64,000 nucleotides of DNA from Mactromeris polynyma (taxonomy: Eukaryota > Mollusca > Bivalvia > Venerida > Mactridae): NCBI GenBank assembly GCA_032209605.1, contig JASFXZ010000013.1, positions 11,057,901 to 11,121,900 on the forward strand. Reading direction: 5' to 3'. Of this stretch, positions 44,301 to 56,950 are shown piece after piece. The notes below the pieces were generated by a model. The model worked only from the letters and a program-made list of their open reading frames with translations, was not told the DNA's origin and did no database searches. A program made the position numbers and the translations under genes. The stretch's first letter is position 1; every line of letters begins with the position of its first letter.

Positions 44301-44854
44301 TTTTTCTTTTACGCCTACTGCGATTGAGGTAGAGTCGTGAGGACGCTTTAGTTATTCTGTTAATTTAATCATATTACACGTACTGTCCAGTTAAATACTC
44401 TTCATAAAGAGATATCCGATTTAAGTACAAAAACGTGGTGAAATGAGACCCGTAGCTACCTTCATGTGATAATGTTAACTAGATGTTTCGGAGGATAAAG
44501 TTAGCTTAATGTTGAGTTGGATGAATACCTATACGAATTACACACGCACTTTAAAACGCAAAAACTGTCATGATATTCATATAATTTTCTAAAGAATTAT
44601 TTGAGTACTTTGCGTGCAGCGATATTGCAATTTAATGAGGTTTAAATATAATAGCTAAGGCCGTTATGAATTGGTTGCGAGATCGGTCGAGATCGGACGG
44701 GATTAGGAAGATATGTACTTCCTAAAAATGACAGCTATGTTATGCACTTCGCTGTATGCATAAGAAGATATTGTGAAGTTTAAACTTACTTATTTTATAT
44801 AGATTGGAAAACAAGTTTTTTACAGCTTTTACTAGTCACTCTCGATGACTGCTT

Positions 44855-44975
44855 CCTGGCTACCAACCAGTACTCGTACTCAATTTAGGGATTGTGAAGT
44901 TGGTGATCGAACTCGCGACCTTCGGATCAGGAGTCAGGCGCTCTACCCCTCGACAAATGCGCCTCCCTGAGAAGA
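44855..44975 (-). mobile_element. tRNA-derived SINE head, minus strand
   Basis: Same arrangement and near-identical motifs as the element at 4.2 kb: CTACCAACCAGTACT on the plus strand, minus-strand B-box-like GAGTTCGATCA and A-box-like GTCGAGGGGTAGAG. Confidence 0.6.
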
Positions 44976-45019
44976 CATAAAATGTTGCAGGGGCATGAAA
45001 TCAGGGAACAGGTTTTAAA

Positions 45020-45242
45020 GGGCCAGCCTTAAGGACTTAAGATACACCTATTTTCTGAGTACATTTACTTCCCGATTCCTACCCTTTAATGCCAGGCACT
45101 AGGCAGGTAGGCACACGGTAACCATTATTTTAACTAGCTGGCGGCTCACAAACCGGTCATATCAGAATGGACCCCTACCGGGATTCGAACCTTCGACCTC
45201 CCGCGGCGGATGCCTTAACCACTCAGCCACGGGAGACGGTGT
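45020..45242 (-). mobile_element. Second tRNA-derived SINE, different head
   Basis: On the minus strand: A box TGGCTGAGTGG and B box GGTTCGAATCC, both near consensus, in a serine/leucine-tRNA-like layout. It is followed by a ~150-bp non-tRNA body. The adjacent body makes a SINE likelier than a working tRNA. Confidence 0.6.
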
Positions 45243-45598
45243 AGGCTCTGTCCAAACAATTAAACGTACAGGCTTTGTTACATACACACATTCAACTGGA
45301 CATCCGATTTCGACACCCAGTTGAAATGAGTGTTATAATATTCTACAATAAGATGTTTGCACTCACCGCAATTTTGTCGCAACAATCAACATACACATTT
45401 ACTTCCGGTCGAGTCTTTACTTAAGACGATTATTTAAAACCGTATTTCAATAGTCAATAGTGAAACACAATAATTACCACAATTATAAATATTTACTTAA
45501 CCAACTATTTTGTGTTCATGTATCCGTATTTTTAATCCTTTTTCACCTGCGTATTTTGAATAACAAATAGAGAGAATTTCATCGAATAAAATACTCAC

Positions 45599-45700
45599 CT
45601 GACTACATACGTTGCGCAGTAACACATTTGTAAAAATCTTCATACCCAAAAATCAAAGGACTGAAGGCTCCACGAGTAGAACAAAATTTGCTTGTTCGTC
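45599..45700 (-). other. Candidate 5' untranslated exon of the SLC28 gene
   Basis: A strong minus-strand donor, GTCAG|GTGAGT, lies at 45599. A second, TTGCG|GTGAGT, lies near 45366. The SLC28 start exon has an acceptor 15 bp before its ATG, so an upstream non-coding exon must exist; these two sites are the best I see. The upper limit is arbitrary. Confidence 0.3.
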
Positions 45701-46139
45701 CAAATTCGGTAATTTCCGTAAACCAATAAAAAACAATGTGCGGATACAACTGAAGCTAAGTGAAAAGTTACAGGACAAAATTATAATAGTTTTAGCTGAT
45801 CAAATCAATAATTATTATCAGTTTGAAAAAGGTGCTAAGACTGGTTTTAATTTGCAGCAGTAAGCGAGTAGATAAAGAGATAAAATCGTAAGATAATTTA
45901 GTAATCGGTGTCAACTATTTTATCGGATTGAAAATGCAATTATGATAATGTAACAATAATGTTGTCATAAAAATAGAAACCATACAATAAATGTCTCGTT
46001 GTAGCAATTAGTTTACCAGAATAAAAACAGAAATGAATAGAACAGAACAGAATAGAACAGAACATTTATGTCGACCTGTACGATGTGCTTAATTAGCACT
46101 TTTATATGAATATAATATACACACAGTTGTATTACAATT

Positions 46140-46525
46140 AGGCCTAAAAATATGTTCGTTTCAGGTTTAATGCTTTCCAAAAATAGGGTAGGTAGGTTGG
46201 AAATCTTTTTTTTGAGAGTATTTATATTTTCAAACGAAGTAAATGACATAGATTCAAATGAATATATGTTAAAACACAAATCCCCTTTCTCTTTCCCTTT
46301 TAACATGGATAATGTTTAATCAAGGTGAATGTAATGCTTTATAGCTGGAATACTCGTAAAGCGTCTACTAAATGGGCAGAAATATAAACCTAAAGAAGAA
46401 AAAAATACCAAAAAGAAAAAAAGAAATTCCAAAAAAATGATAACACGCGAAACAATGTTCTAGGGTCGGGGCAAACAAATAGGGTAGATCGGGAAACCCG
46501 AAACAAATATTTATTTTAACGCCGT
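46140..46525 (+). repeat. Dispersed repeat H, copy 2
   Basis: Same blocks as 43980-44300 with an A-rich expansion (about 46398-46440). Confidence 0.6.
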
Positions 46526-47094
46526 ATAAAAGCATACAGTATAAGTCCAATCATATGAAATTGACATATACATACCGATATGATCATAAATATGTATATA
46601 CCGCTTATATCTAAAGCTTCCTAGTAAACACCAATATAAATCTAAGTCCATGACCAACCAACGCAACATTGTAAAGATTCATGGGTAGTTAAACATAAAT
46701 TATTTAAAATGTGAAATTGTGATTTAGAAGAACTAGCTCTAATAGCAAGTCAACGACCTATTATTTATGAATATATTTCGCTCAGGGTTCAAAATGATGA
46801 CTGAAGTAGAACATGTTCATCCTTAATCTTAAAGGTACATAGTCTTATTTCAATCAACATATGCAAAGTAATAATTTTGAGATAAGGGTATGATAATGCC
46901 TTCATACAAATGTACTCTAAAACTCTACATCATTATAACTTTTCTCATTGGTTTCATGGAACTGGAAGACACGATTCTGATACAGGTATTGCCTATGCTA
47001 GCGCTAACTCGACGCGTTGGTCCGGATAGGTAATACCCGCATCGGACACTTGTATTGTGGTTTTGGGAAACATGAAAGAAAAGTGACAATGTGT

Positions 47095-47835
47095 AGGATC
47101 ATGTGAGGGGTGCGGGATAGGGTTAGGAATACATGAAGTGGGTGGGGTAGGGTTAGGAGTACGTGAAGTGGGCGGGGTAGGGGTAGGAATACATGAAGTG
47201 GGCGGGGTAGGGGTAGGTGCATGTGAGGTTGGCGGGGTAGGGTAAGGAGTACGTGAAGTGGGCGGGGTAGGGGTAGGAGCATGTGAGGTGGGCGGGGTAG
47301 GGTTATGAGTACGTGCAGTGGGTGGGGTAGGGTTAGGAGTACGTGAAGTGGGCGGGTAGGGGTAGGATCATGTGAAGTGGGCGGGGTAGGGTTAGGAGCA
47401 TGTGAGGTGGGCCGGGTAGGGTTAGGAGTACGTGAAGTGGGCGGGGAAGGGGTAAGAGCATACAAGCAGGGAATACGTGAAGTGGGTGGGGTAGGGGTAG
47501 GAGTACGTGAGGTGGGCTGGGTAGGGGTATGATAATGTGAAGTGGGCGGGGTAGCGGTAGGAATACATGAAGTGGGCGGGTAGGGTAGGGGCATGTGAGG
47601 TGGGCGGGGTAGGGTAAGGAGTACGTGAAGTGGGCGGGGTAGGGATAGGAGCATATCAGGTGGGAGGGGTAGGTTTATGAGTATGTGCAGTGTGCGGGGT
47701 AGGGGTAGGATCATGTGAGGTGGGCGGGGTAGGGTTAGAAATACGTTAAGTAAGCGATGTAGGGGTAGGAGCACATGAAATGGGCGGGGTAGGGGTAGGA
47801 GTACGTGAAGTTGGCTGGGTAGAGGCAGGGCAGGA
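47095..47835. repeat. GC-rich ~30-bp minisatellite
   Basis: GTGGGCGGGGTAGGGGTAGG + AGTACGTGAA and variants, about 24 copies, strongly G-rich on the plus strand. It creates a 312-codon P/L/T-rich minus-strand ORF that is an artefact of the repeat. Intergenic. Confidence 0.88.
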
Positions 47836-47993
47836 GCACGTGCACTGCACAGGTTATGGTAGGGAAAGTCGCTATTATTTTGGAGAATTTTTATTTTAGC
47901 GTTATGAATGAGTATAAGGTCTGTTCTGTGAGGGAAAAACAACCCATACTATCTTGTTATTCTACATAAATAGATAACATTATACCACGTTAA

Positions 47994-48271
47994 TACAGCA
48001 AAACCTCACTAATAAGACCACCATTGGGACCATTGAAACCTGGTTGAGGTGGTTTTAATATTGAGGTTGAATAAAGAGCAAAACAGTGATAATGGACTTG
48101 AACATTTAGGTCTTAATTTTGAGGTAGGTTTTTATCATTGAGGTGGTCTTTAAAGACGATCGCGGCAGTTTCGCTAACGCTAACGTAAATATTACATTAA
48201 CACCGTTAACACAAGTGTACATATTTTCGGACAAAACGGTGCTACGGTGTTTAAGTGAGGTTTTACTGTAT
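47994..48271 (-). mobile_element. Mariner-type MITE C, copy 4, with foreign insert
   Basis: TACAGCAAAACCTCACTAAT to AAGTGAGGTTTTACTGTA with a TA boundary. Bases ~48150-48245 (GACGATCGCGGCAGTTTCGC onward) are absent from the other copies. Confidence 0.7.
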
Positions 48272-48579
48272 ATGCATTATCAATTTAAAGAGAAACCTTT
48301 CGGCAATGCTGCAGACGCTCGGATTGAAGTATGGAATGGTCTATCAGAGTACAGTAAGCGATGAAGGCCTTCTGTAAAGATTGTTTCGAAATTGCATTTG
48401 ACAAAAGTCTGAATTACTTGGTTGTTAAAATATATGGTCTCAAGATAAACTGCAGGTTTGTTAAACGCATTTTTCGTTTGTTTAAGTCGGGAGTCATCAA
48501 GCAGGAAGCTTTTGAATGTATTTGAGATATGTTTGCCAGCAGTAAATATACATTGTAATAAAATTAACTTTACGACATT

Positions 48580-48883
48580 GAGGTAGTTCGATCGGCAACT
48601 ATAGTGACTATGGTTGGATGATGAAACTCAATCTAGTTCATCTATGCTCTAGTTACTCTGGTCACTCTTAGAATTTGGAGGGTTGAAAATCCTATAGAGG
48701 TGTTCCGAATATCGACTATAGTTCAACCGTACTAAATCGGTGGTTGAACTATAGTTAATGTTCGGAACACCTCTATATAACCTCCACGTCCTAAGAGTGA
48801 CCAGAGTAACTAGACCATAGATGAACTAGACTGAGTTTTATCATCCAACCATAGTCACTATAGTTGCTGATCGAACTACCTCA
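48580..48883. mobile_element. Large foldback element
   Basis: Arms of about 140 bp: TGAGGTAGTTCGATC at 48580 pairs with GATCGAACTACCTCA ending 48883, continuing through CACTATAGT, GAGTGACCAGAGTAACTAG and AGAGGTGTTCCGAA blocks to a short CGTACTAAATCG centre. No coding potential. Confidence 0.8.
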
Positions 48884-49040
48884 TAGTATATGGTCATTCA
48901 CGTACCTTTAACTGATTGTCCACTTTCAAAACACAAAGTAAACATGATGTCGCACGAATTTTACTCTACGTATTTACATACCACAAACAACACTTGACCA
49001 ATCACTACTGTGCAGTGTACGTATCAATTAAAAAAACATA

Positions 49041-49118
49041 TCGAGGGTTCAGTGCAAGACTATACTAACTTCTATATAAATACATAGGAGTTAGTATAGT
49101 CTTGCACTGAACCCTCGA
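49041..49118. repeat. Perfect 30-bp-arm hairpin
   Basis: Bases 49041-49070 and 49089-49118 are exact reverse complements (TCGAGGGTTCAGTGCAAGAC... ) around an 18-base AT-rich loop. It has a pre-miRNA-like size but perfect pairing, unusual for a miRNA. Confidence 0.75.
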
Positions 49119-49139
49119 AATTTTGATCGTAGATTTACC

Positions 49140-49472
49140 AATAGATAGTTTCCACATCTACAATATTTACCTCCCTTTTTCTTAATCATCAGCCATTTTG
49201 ATAGGCAAAACTGATAAGCACTTATAGGAATAAATCCCAAATGTTTGATAAATGAGAAATTACCGAGATAGTGTGCATGTGACAACCACTTTTTCTACAA
49301 CATTCTGAACCATCTGCCCACATAAGCATAATGAATAAGTATTTTTTTACAACTGATTATTGTATCATCGTTTACATTATATTCCCTATAAACTTTAAGG
49401 AAAATTTGCCTATCAATATGGCCGACTATTCAAAACAAGGGAGATAAATAGTGTAAATGTGGGAACTATCTA
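49140..49472 (+). mobile_element. Inverted-repeat element E, copy 3
   Basis: ATAGATAGTTTCCACATCTA to AAATGTGGGAACTATCTAT: the outermost arms are clearest here. The inner ACCTCCC/GGGAGAT and CAATATGGCCGACTATTC blocks are as in copies 1 and 2. Confidence 0.78.
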
Positions 49473-51621
49473 TTATAAATTTCTATTACATGTTGTTACG
49501 AGAGGTTCACAATGTCTAGGTGTGTCTATAATATACGGAATCCATTTCGAGACAAATTAAGTTTTCCATATTTCGTTATTAGAAGGACAAATGTCGGACT
49601 ATGGTCCTTTTATACGTAGATCTATGTGACAACATATTTTCATTTGTTTTTCATAACACCATCAGTCACTATCGGTGTGATGTTAGGTCTATAAGTGTCG
49701 TGAATATGTCCGGACAGGTCGTGGGCGGCAGGCGTTTGGAGTTCTGGCCATGATAATCAGATTGAGCACAGGTATCAATGTACTCCAAAAACAAAGAATT
49801 TATTTGAGAGTTGTCACTAACACAAGACTATGTGAAATTTGATCTGAGCAGTTACCGACGGCCTAGTGTAAATGAGTAGCATCGAGGTAAAAATACACTA
49901 AGTGATGCAAGTCGCTGCACAATGGATTCATATGCAAATTGCATATAATCCGACATTTAAGTAGAGCAAGCCACAATATATGAGAAGCCTATGGTCGACT
50001 AAAACATGAAATATAATTCAGAGATTTTATTACGTTGGAATATCTTGTTATAACAAAGCCTGATGTTAATGTGGCATATCATTTCACGTATCGTGCGGTA
50101 TACTCGTCGTACAAAGCCGTACAATACACGCCGTGTAATCTTTCACATTGTTACAAAAGTATGAAACTGATACATTGGTACATGTATAAAAAAGATACTG
50201 TGGCAAAAATAATATAAAAGTAAAGTAATACACGACTACCAGTAATTTAAGTTTAATGTACATTGATTTCATCCGCCAAAACATACTTATTTTCTTTCTC
50301 TTGCGTACCGGTCAAGTCACACGCATTTTCGACTTGAATAACACCAACACGCTTAGTCCTCAAAGACACACGCATTTTTCAAAAATATGCTATGATTAAT
50401 ATTTTTCAATTTTTTAAACAAAACAAAATGATCGCCGAACGAAACGGTGCTTTCTAATTACCGGGATATGCTATACAAAAACGGTTTAACAGGATAGTGT
50501 ACGTAGCGACGGAAGGCAGTTTAAAATCGGACTTTCCCACCAGCTATCAAGAATATCTCTGTGAAGTGTTTAAAATGCAATATTGCAAAGGCTTCCGGGC
50601 CCCTAGACCCCTAGCGAGAGAGAGAGATGGAGAGAGGAAATCAAAACACTGACTTGGGCATAAGTGGTACATGTATCAAAGAGCAGTTTATGTCCGGTCA
50701 ATCCAACTAATGACCATCACTGAACATAGAGTATTGATCATTGCTCAAGGTATGGATTGCAAATTCGAAGAACGCCATGCACATATTAATACCAAAAGTA
50801 TAATATGTATACACACGCATCTAATGTGATTTATTTTTTAAACATCTGTCATAGCTAGGAAGATATCCCGCTTGAACGGACAGTGAATTCATGTTGAAAT
50901 TTCTATTTATTTTAAAATATACAAAATGAAATAGTTAGAACACATTAGATTTAATTTGCATAGTCATACTTAACATCACAGTTGTATACAATCACTCATA
51001 TGGAACGCCATCCTTGCCATTTTCGCGTAGTTCGATGACTGATTAACCAAATGAGGCTCTAGTTATGTACCACGTACGCATCGCTTGACTGGTAAATATA
51101 TTTGTAAACACAGGTTAACCTACGTTGTTTGAAAGGTGTGTATACACATTGATCGTTTTTACTGTTGTTAAACGAAGTAGTAAACACACCTTGCAGTCAC
51201 CAATTATACCTGACCACGCCCGGTATCATGCCAACATATTTAAGCTATTTTGTACCTTTATCTTCACAACAATAAAATGGCATTATACTTTTCTACTATA
51301 TGTTGTTGTAAACTAAAAGAGGTTTTCAAAGTTTACAGCAATTTTGGTTCATTGTCGAGTTCATTGACACTAAACATGAATCTCCTTCTATTTTAGTTTT
51401 GGATTAATTAATCAACAAAGTCATGCAGTTGAATTCTGACGCTCTATAACACTTTTTTTGCTAGACGAGGTGAAGCTTCGCAAGGGCAGACAATTATGCA
51501 TGACCACGTTCGTTGTCAGTGTACATACACTCAGCAATATGTCTAATTGGTCACTTGGAGTGAATGAAAATTCAACAATGCAAACACAATCACATAGATA
51601 CTTTCTTCGTACAACTGTTCA
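49473..51621. other. Intergenic, nothing recognised
   Basis: AT-rich; short GAGA run at about 50617. No exon series, tRNA head or repeated element detected. Confidence 0.5.
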
Positions 51622-51882
51622 GAGGTGCGTTTGTTAGAGGTAGTGGAAGTAAGCGAGAAAAGTTAGCCAATGTAGAAAAGGTAGCTGTCTAAAAAACGCT
51701 TGAACGCTTCGCTAGCTATAAAATGGCGCCCGCCAGACCAGACGTCACTGTTCCGCATGGACGCCATTTTGTTTTGCAAAGCTAGCACTGTCAAAACACG
51801 CTACCTATCAAAAGATAGGTGCTACTTTTTCTACGTAGCGCTAGGTAGAATTTTACCTTTCCTACCTCTAAAAAACGCACAT
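51622..51882. mobile_element. Inverted-repeat MITE, single copy
   Basis: AGGTGCGTTTGTTAGAGGTA at the left and TACCTCTAAAAAACGCACAT at the right. Also inner GCTAGC and CGCCATTTTG / AAAATGGCG pairs. About 260 bp. Confidence 0.65.
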
Positions 51883-52094
51883 CAGGATACATTTATCCAT
51901 ATTGATTCTCACGTGAATTTTACGACAGATCAACACTAATAACCCTAAAATTAAAAGTCATAAAACGGATATATATGGTATGGTCTCTTCTATAAATATG
52001 AAGTGACCAATTAGAAATTTTGCTGAGTGTATATGACAAACCTCGAAGTATGGTTCTCTTAGCGATATATTATGCTTATTTTTTGTTCATTTTT

Positions 52095-52405
52095 GACCGA
52101 AACAAACATGAAAAATATATTTCCTACAGTTAAAACATTAATAAACATGCATTGCTAAAGAATGAACTCATAATGTATTGATCCGTATTTGGTGAAAAAA
52201 GATGTTTGTACATCATAAAATTAAAAAAAAAATCCAGTTGTTTTAACAATCAGGCTATTTTTACAATTTTTGTCCGTTAGTAATATGGTAAAAAAATATA
52301 CTTTCAATCCGTTATACATTGCAATGGTTCTTTGTAGAGATGTTTTAGCCATTACAAAAACGATACTGGACAACAACTGGTTAATATCTCTATAAGCTAA
52401 CTAAC
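52095..52405 (+). repeat. Dispersed repeat G, copy 2
   Basis: Matches 16262-16605 across ACAAACATGAAAAATATATT, the GATGTTTGTACATCATAAAA block and ACATTGCAATGG. Moderately diverged. Confidence 0.6.
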
Positions 52406-54227
52406 TGCTATATGTTGTATTACATAGAAATAAAAGCGGTGCATATTTCACAAAAGTGTCATCATTCGGAAAACCTCGGCCAACTACGTCCAGTGCCTCG
52501 GATATTCGTAAGGCACTACTTTCGGAAATACCATTCGAATATCATGAAAACAATATGTCGGCGTGAACGCTGGACTGCTGATGAAACGGGATTATAGTCT
52601 AATATTTAAGCTATATGAAGACTGAAATATGTGAGTTTTTAACCAGAAATGACAACAATAATCCATTTCTTATGTGAATTTATCGAAGTTATTGAAACTA
52701 TAAATCCCTTTTACGATAACTATTTTTTGACCGCACAAAATGTTGAATTTTGCCGCATAGCGCTCCGCCTGACATACACTAAAGGATGTTCGTAGAGTAA
52801 CGAAGTGATACGGAAATATCCGAGAGCTGTCGAGAATCAAATATTACAACATTCAATAAAGTTTGTTTCAATAAAGAGACATGGTTGTTCATGCGTCTCA
52901 GTGTAGAAGTAATGAACGTTTTATGTGAACAAGACTGAATATAATCTAGTAAAAGCGGTCAACCATTCTGAAGTTGCGATAAAGTTGACACGGACATTGT
53001 CTCCGAATGAAAAAAAAATGTAAACAACACCACTCCGTTTTCAAAATACGTGCTGGGGTTGGGCAAACGTAGAAACGTCCAAAATTAGCTCTGCGAAAAA
53101 GATATCTTGCCTACCATTTCATTCGGGAGTCAAATGTCCGACTATCAATTGTTGATTGAGACAAACACACAAGGGTGGGGTCAGTTTCCAATATACCAAT
53201 ATTAAAGTCACAGTTAAAATACGGTTAACGGTAATTGTGGGTTGTGTAAACAGCTACGCCTGACCATACTGGACAAATCGTCCAGTATACAATATCACAG
53301 TCACAACATTACACGTTCAACAGAACCCTATTTAATGATTAATAGAATTCCGAAGCAAAATAAACTTTTGACCATAACAAAACTATGTTTTTATATTTTG
53401 AAATCTATACAGCTGATGTCAAAGTTTGACGAGAAATTAATGATTTAAGCTTAAACTGTGAATACATAACACTACAATTTGAACTACAGTTCACTTTAAA
53501 CTAGTTCGCCAAGCGTTTTTTATTCAAGAAATGTGCATTTAATCCCAATTTGTGTGACCCAAAAGAAAGCTTTATAGTATAATACATTCTACTTACCGCA
53601 CATAAGTCCGATTTTTAAGATAAACACACACGAAGTGACCCTTTTAAAAGTGTACAATGTCAATATATACAATCCTCAATCGGTGATGTAGTATTTTCAT
53701 TAACGCTTCAGTTGTTCGAGTTTTATGATTGGTTTTGAACCAATGAAAAACTTAATTTCTATGGTAACTATTTATAAAATAATATTTGTGTGTATTTATA
53801 TGTTTGATGTTCATAAGTTAATAGCCCATATAAGTCAACTCAACATTACATGTAATGTTTGCAGGCCCGAATCCAGAAAATACAGACTGGGGAGGGGGCA
53901 ATATGAGGCCAAAGGCATTGCGCTTGAGGCGTGCAACGTCAAATTGGGGTAGGTACGGGAGGGGGGACACCCTACTGTATGGTGTCCGGGTCCATTTCTC
54001 CCGGTAGAACCGGACCTGTGTATGTGTAAAAATATTTAGTTCGTTGCCAATACTTTTATAGAATGTCCGTTTCCAAAAATCAAAGTAGGGAAGGAATCTG
54101 TTCCGAAAAAGGCAGCGTACGTCCAAATATCGTTTGACGCACAAAATGACTGGACAAGGGTAAGGAATATTTTAAGCACAACATCAAACTGGAGCTAAGC
54201 TGGATATAATGACGCGTGTTTCAACAA
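52406..54227. other. Intergenic, nothing recognised
   Basis: No convincing exon. Short ORFs at 53242 and 53725 lack family features; a G-rich patch is at 53885-53980. Confidence 0.5.
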
Positions 54228-54386
54228 CAGTCGGACCTCAATTATTCGACAACCTTGTATCCGAATACTTGGCATCATCCGAAACAAATATGAGATCCCG
54301 ATGTATCTTCTTATGCACGTCGAATTGAAATGGGCTATTCGAAACCTTGTTTTATTCTAAATAAAATTTTGGACCTGATAAATAAC
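54228..54386 (+). mobile_element. Mariner/pogo-like MITE K, copy 2 (3'-truncated)
   Basis: CAGTCGGACCTCAATTATTC followed by the same interior as 37.0 kb (GCACGTCGAATTGAAATGGG), stopping at GGACCTGATAAAT without the right inverted repeat. Confidence 0.7.
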
Positions 54387-54719
54387 AAAGAGACCATATG
54401 CTTGAATGACTGAATTCTATGCATGGCACCATAAACTGATTGATACACTTACCTAGTTTTCTTCCACGATATCACGTGCATTTCAATATATGCTCGAAAC
54501 AAAGTTCAGTGTTCCAACAAGCAGCCTTCAAGACAGCATCAAGGGCTATAACTTAGCTTTTTCATATTTAATTCGAGATAAAACCGGGAGTACATGTATA
54601 TGCCCTTTGTTCACTGAATTTTGATACAGAAATCATAATAAAAAGGAGGCTAAGCCAATGAATGTGCTTTATACAGTGTTCAGAGTGTTTCCTGCCCAAT
54701 TTTGGCCTATTGTGGCCAG

Positions 54720-54990
54720 TTGTCTTGAATTGTCCTGTGAACTTTTCCATCCATTAATTCCCCCCTCCCCCTCCTTTTACTGTCCACTTTGATTCTCTTA
54801 ATTATTCCTTATGGTCTGTTGGGCCGTTCCTTGTGCCTCTGTTCCTTAATATGTGTAACGTTTGACCTCCTTAGGTGCGTTATGTTTTGTGGATTGTTGT
54901 TTTTTCCTGAGGTCTGCGTGGGGAGGTATTGTCTTGTGTATGTGGCGTTCCCCGTAGTTACGTATTCTCTCTGTTTTATATAAGCGCTAG
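54720..54990 (+). repeat. Dispersed repeat J, copy 1
   Basis: Shared with 57365-57640: CTTGTGCC, CCTCCTT, GATGTTTTATGGA-like and GCATTGTCTTGGGTATGTGG-like blocks; pyrimidine-rich. No ORF or tRNA head recognised. Confidence 0.55.
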
Positions 54991-56594
54991 ATATTTTTTA
55001 TGTATACGAGTAGTACATGCAACTTTTTGATCCAAATATAATTTTTATATACATGTACTGTGTTTGAAACATTAATGATGTCTCTGGCTAATCTGAACCT
55101 AAATTATTTTAATGGTTTTCATCCAGTATTGTTGTTACATAGTCTAAAACATCAATAATATGAACCATTGCAATGTTTAATCATTTAAAACTATCTTTAT
55201 TAATCATATTACTAACACACAAAACTAGTAAAAAACACCCGCTTGTTAAAAAACTCGAAGTTCTTTTAAATGTTATGATGATTCAAACATCTTTTTCGAT
55301 AAATACAGAGAAACATGTTATACATGTTGTCTGTGATAACGCATTTGTATTGAAGTTTGAACTAGGTTAAGTATTTGTTCATGATTGTTTAGGTAAACAA
55401 ATGAACAAAAAATGAGCATAATATATCTTTAAATACGCATTGCTGTTCACTAAAGTCAGAACCAGGAGCCGTACGGTATACGATGTGATTACTTAGTGTA
55501 AATGGTGTAATATACGAAAAGTAGTCCCTATATATAATGTGATACGTTTGTTTATATATATCCATGTAGTATGTAGAGAAACACACTCTCTTTGTCAACC
55601 AAAAGCTACTCGACTGATCAGATCCGAATCTGTGCATGGTTTTCATGGTCTTCTTAAAAAGCTATTGTCACCTTTTATTGACTAGGTAAACGTGTCAGGT
55701 GTGATCAGCTGAGATGTATATTGTTATGTCTTGTGTTAAGACTTTGCGACGTTCTTTTTATCACTCTATTCGGTCCACTGAACATTGGATATTTACGATG
55801 GTCGTAAAACAAACTTAACCCAGTTATTTTTAAATAGTTCGCTTTTAAGTGTTTGTATTTTCAGGAGGTTTGACGCCTTTTCTTCAACATTTAATACATT
55901 GCGGGCAGTTGACGTAACTAGTTTTCCCGGAGTTAATTACCCTGGGCCCGTACGACTTTGAAAACTTCATGGGTCTATGACCCATGGAATGTCCGAACGA
56001 AATCACTCGCAGCGATGCCCGCGGGCTTCACGTGACCGGGGCATTATCTATAAAACATTCCGTGCTGAATTGAAAAGCGCAAAAAATAGTCCTGACCAAA
56101 ACTTTAACTATACACGCATACATCAATACGTTTAATTGGCATATTAAATAATGTAGACGTAATATATTCCGCTAAACTACCACTTTCCAAATGTTTAACG
56201 GCCCTTAACACTTAGTAGACACAACCATTAAAACTTCGTTGACAAAGTCATCAAACAAGCCGCCTTATTCATGACTTGTTTAACGAGCACCTAATAGAGT
56301 TGAGGTCGAAGGGGTGCGATAGGGGTTATTAACATTTATATACTGTGAGTGATGTGCAAATTGTACTTGTTACAAGAAGCTCAGAATTGACCAAAATAAC
56401 CGAAATAGGACATCTTGTATAAGTATAAGCAATTAAGTAAAATATTGTTTAATTTAATTCATGTTTTTTTGCATATTTATCAGGGATATTGTTATTTAAT
56501 TGCAGGTTAACAAGTTAGCACTGATTTGAAATCGAGAAACATTGTCAACTGACCCTGCATGTATACTCTACTTTTGACCCTTGAGAGTTCAGCT
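54991..56594. other. Intergenic, nothing recognised
   Basis: AT-rich, with one short GC-richer part (55930-56045). No exon series or repeat structure. Confidence 0.5.
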
Positions 56595-56712
56595 CACAGG
56601 AGATTGTAAAAAGTCCTTCCCATTTATCCCTTCTATAGTATATGTATACATAATATACTATATAAGAGATAAAGGAGGGACAAAGGGAGAGCACTCGTGA
56701 CTATCTCCTGTG
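56595..56712. mobile_element. Palindromic element P, copy 6
   Basis: CACAGGAGATTGTAAAAAG at the left and GACTATCTCCTGTG at the right give the longest view of the family ends. Inside: CTTCTATAGTATATGTATAC loop and GGGAGAGCACTCGTG. Confidence 0.75.
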
Positions 56713-56714
56713 CT

Positions 56715-56823
56715 CACAGTAAATTGTAACGAGTTATCTCCCTTTATCCCTTGTATATCATAATTATGTATAATTATATTGCATTCTCTAGAAAGGATAA
56801 AGGGAGATAACTCCTGTGCTCCT
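56715..56823. mobile_element. Palindromic element P, copy 7
   Basis: CACAGTAAATTGTAACGAGT, then TATCTCCCTTTATCCC, an AT-rich loop, and AAGGATAAAGGGAGATAACT before CTGTG. It sits two bases from copy 6 in the same orientation, so the pair may be a tandem insertion. Confidence 0.7.
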
Positions 56824-56950
56824 GAACCATAACTAGATAACCTGTTAGTGTATATACATAATAAAAAGGTAACAGGTGTCAGTTCTGGGCACGATCAAGC
56901 CCGTTTTTAGTCTTATGATATTTATCTTATTGAAAAAGTTTCACGAATTT

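Noticed and set aside
45170..45242. A tRNA gene on the minus strand
   Set aside because: The A and B boxes are good, but the arms pair poorly and a SINE-type body is attached. Genome copy number would settle it.
45612..45863. 83-codon plus-strand ORF beginning MRSNTFVKIFIP
   Set aside because: No recognisable domain or splice partner; it overlaps the probable SLC28 leader region on the other strand.
47100..47400. Interstitial telomere repeats (GGGTAG-rich)
   Set aside because: The unit is about 30 bp with GTACGTGAA blocks, not a run of TTAGGG.
47004..47942. 312-codon minus-strand ORF rich in P, L, H and T
   Set aside because: Produced by a GC-rich ~30-bp minisatellite with changing unit lengths; no conserved domain or splice context.
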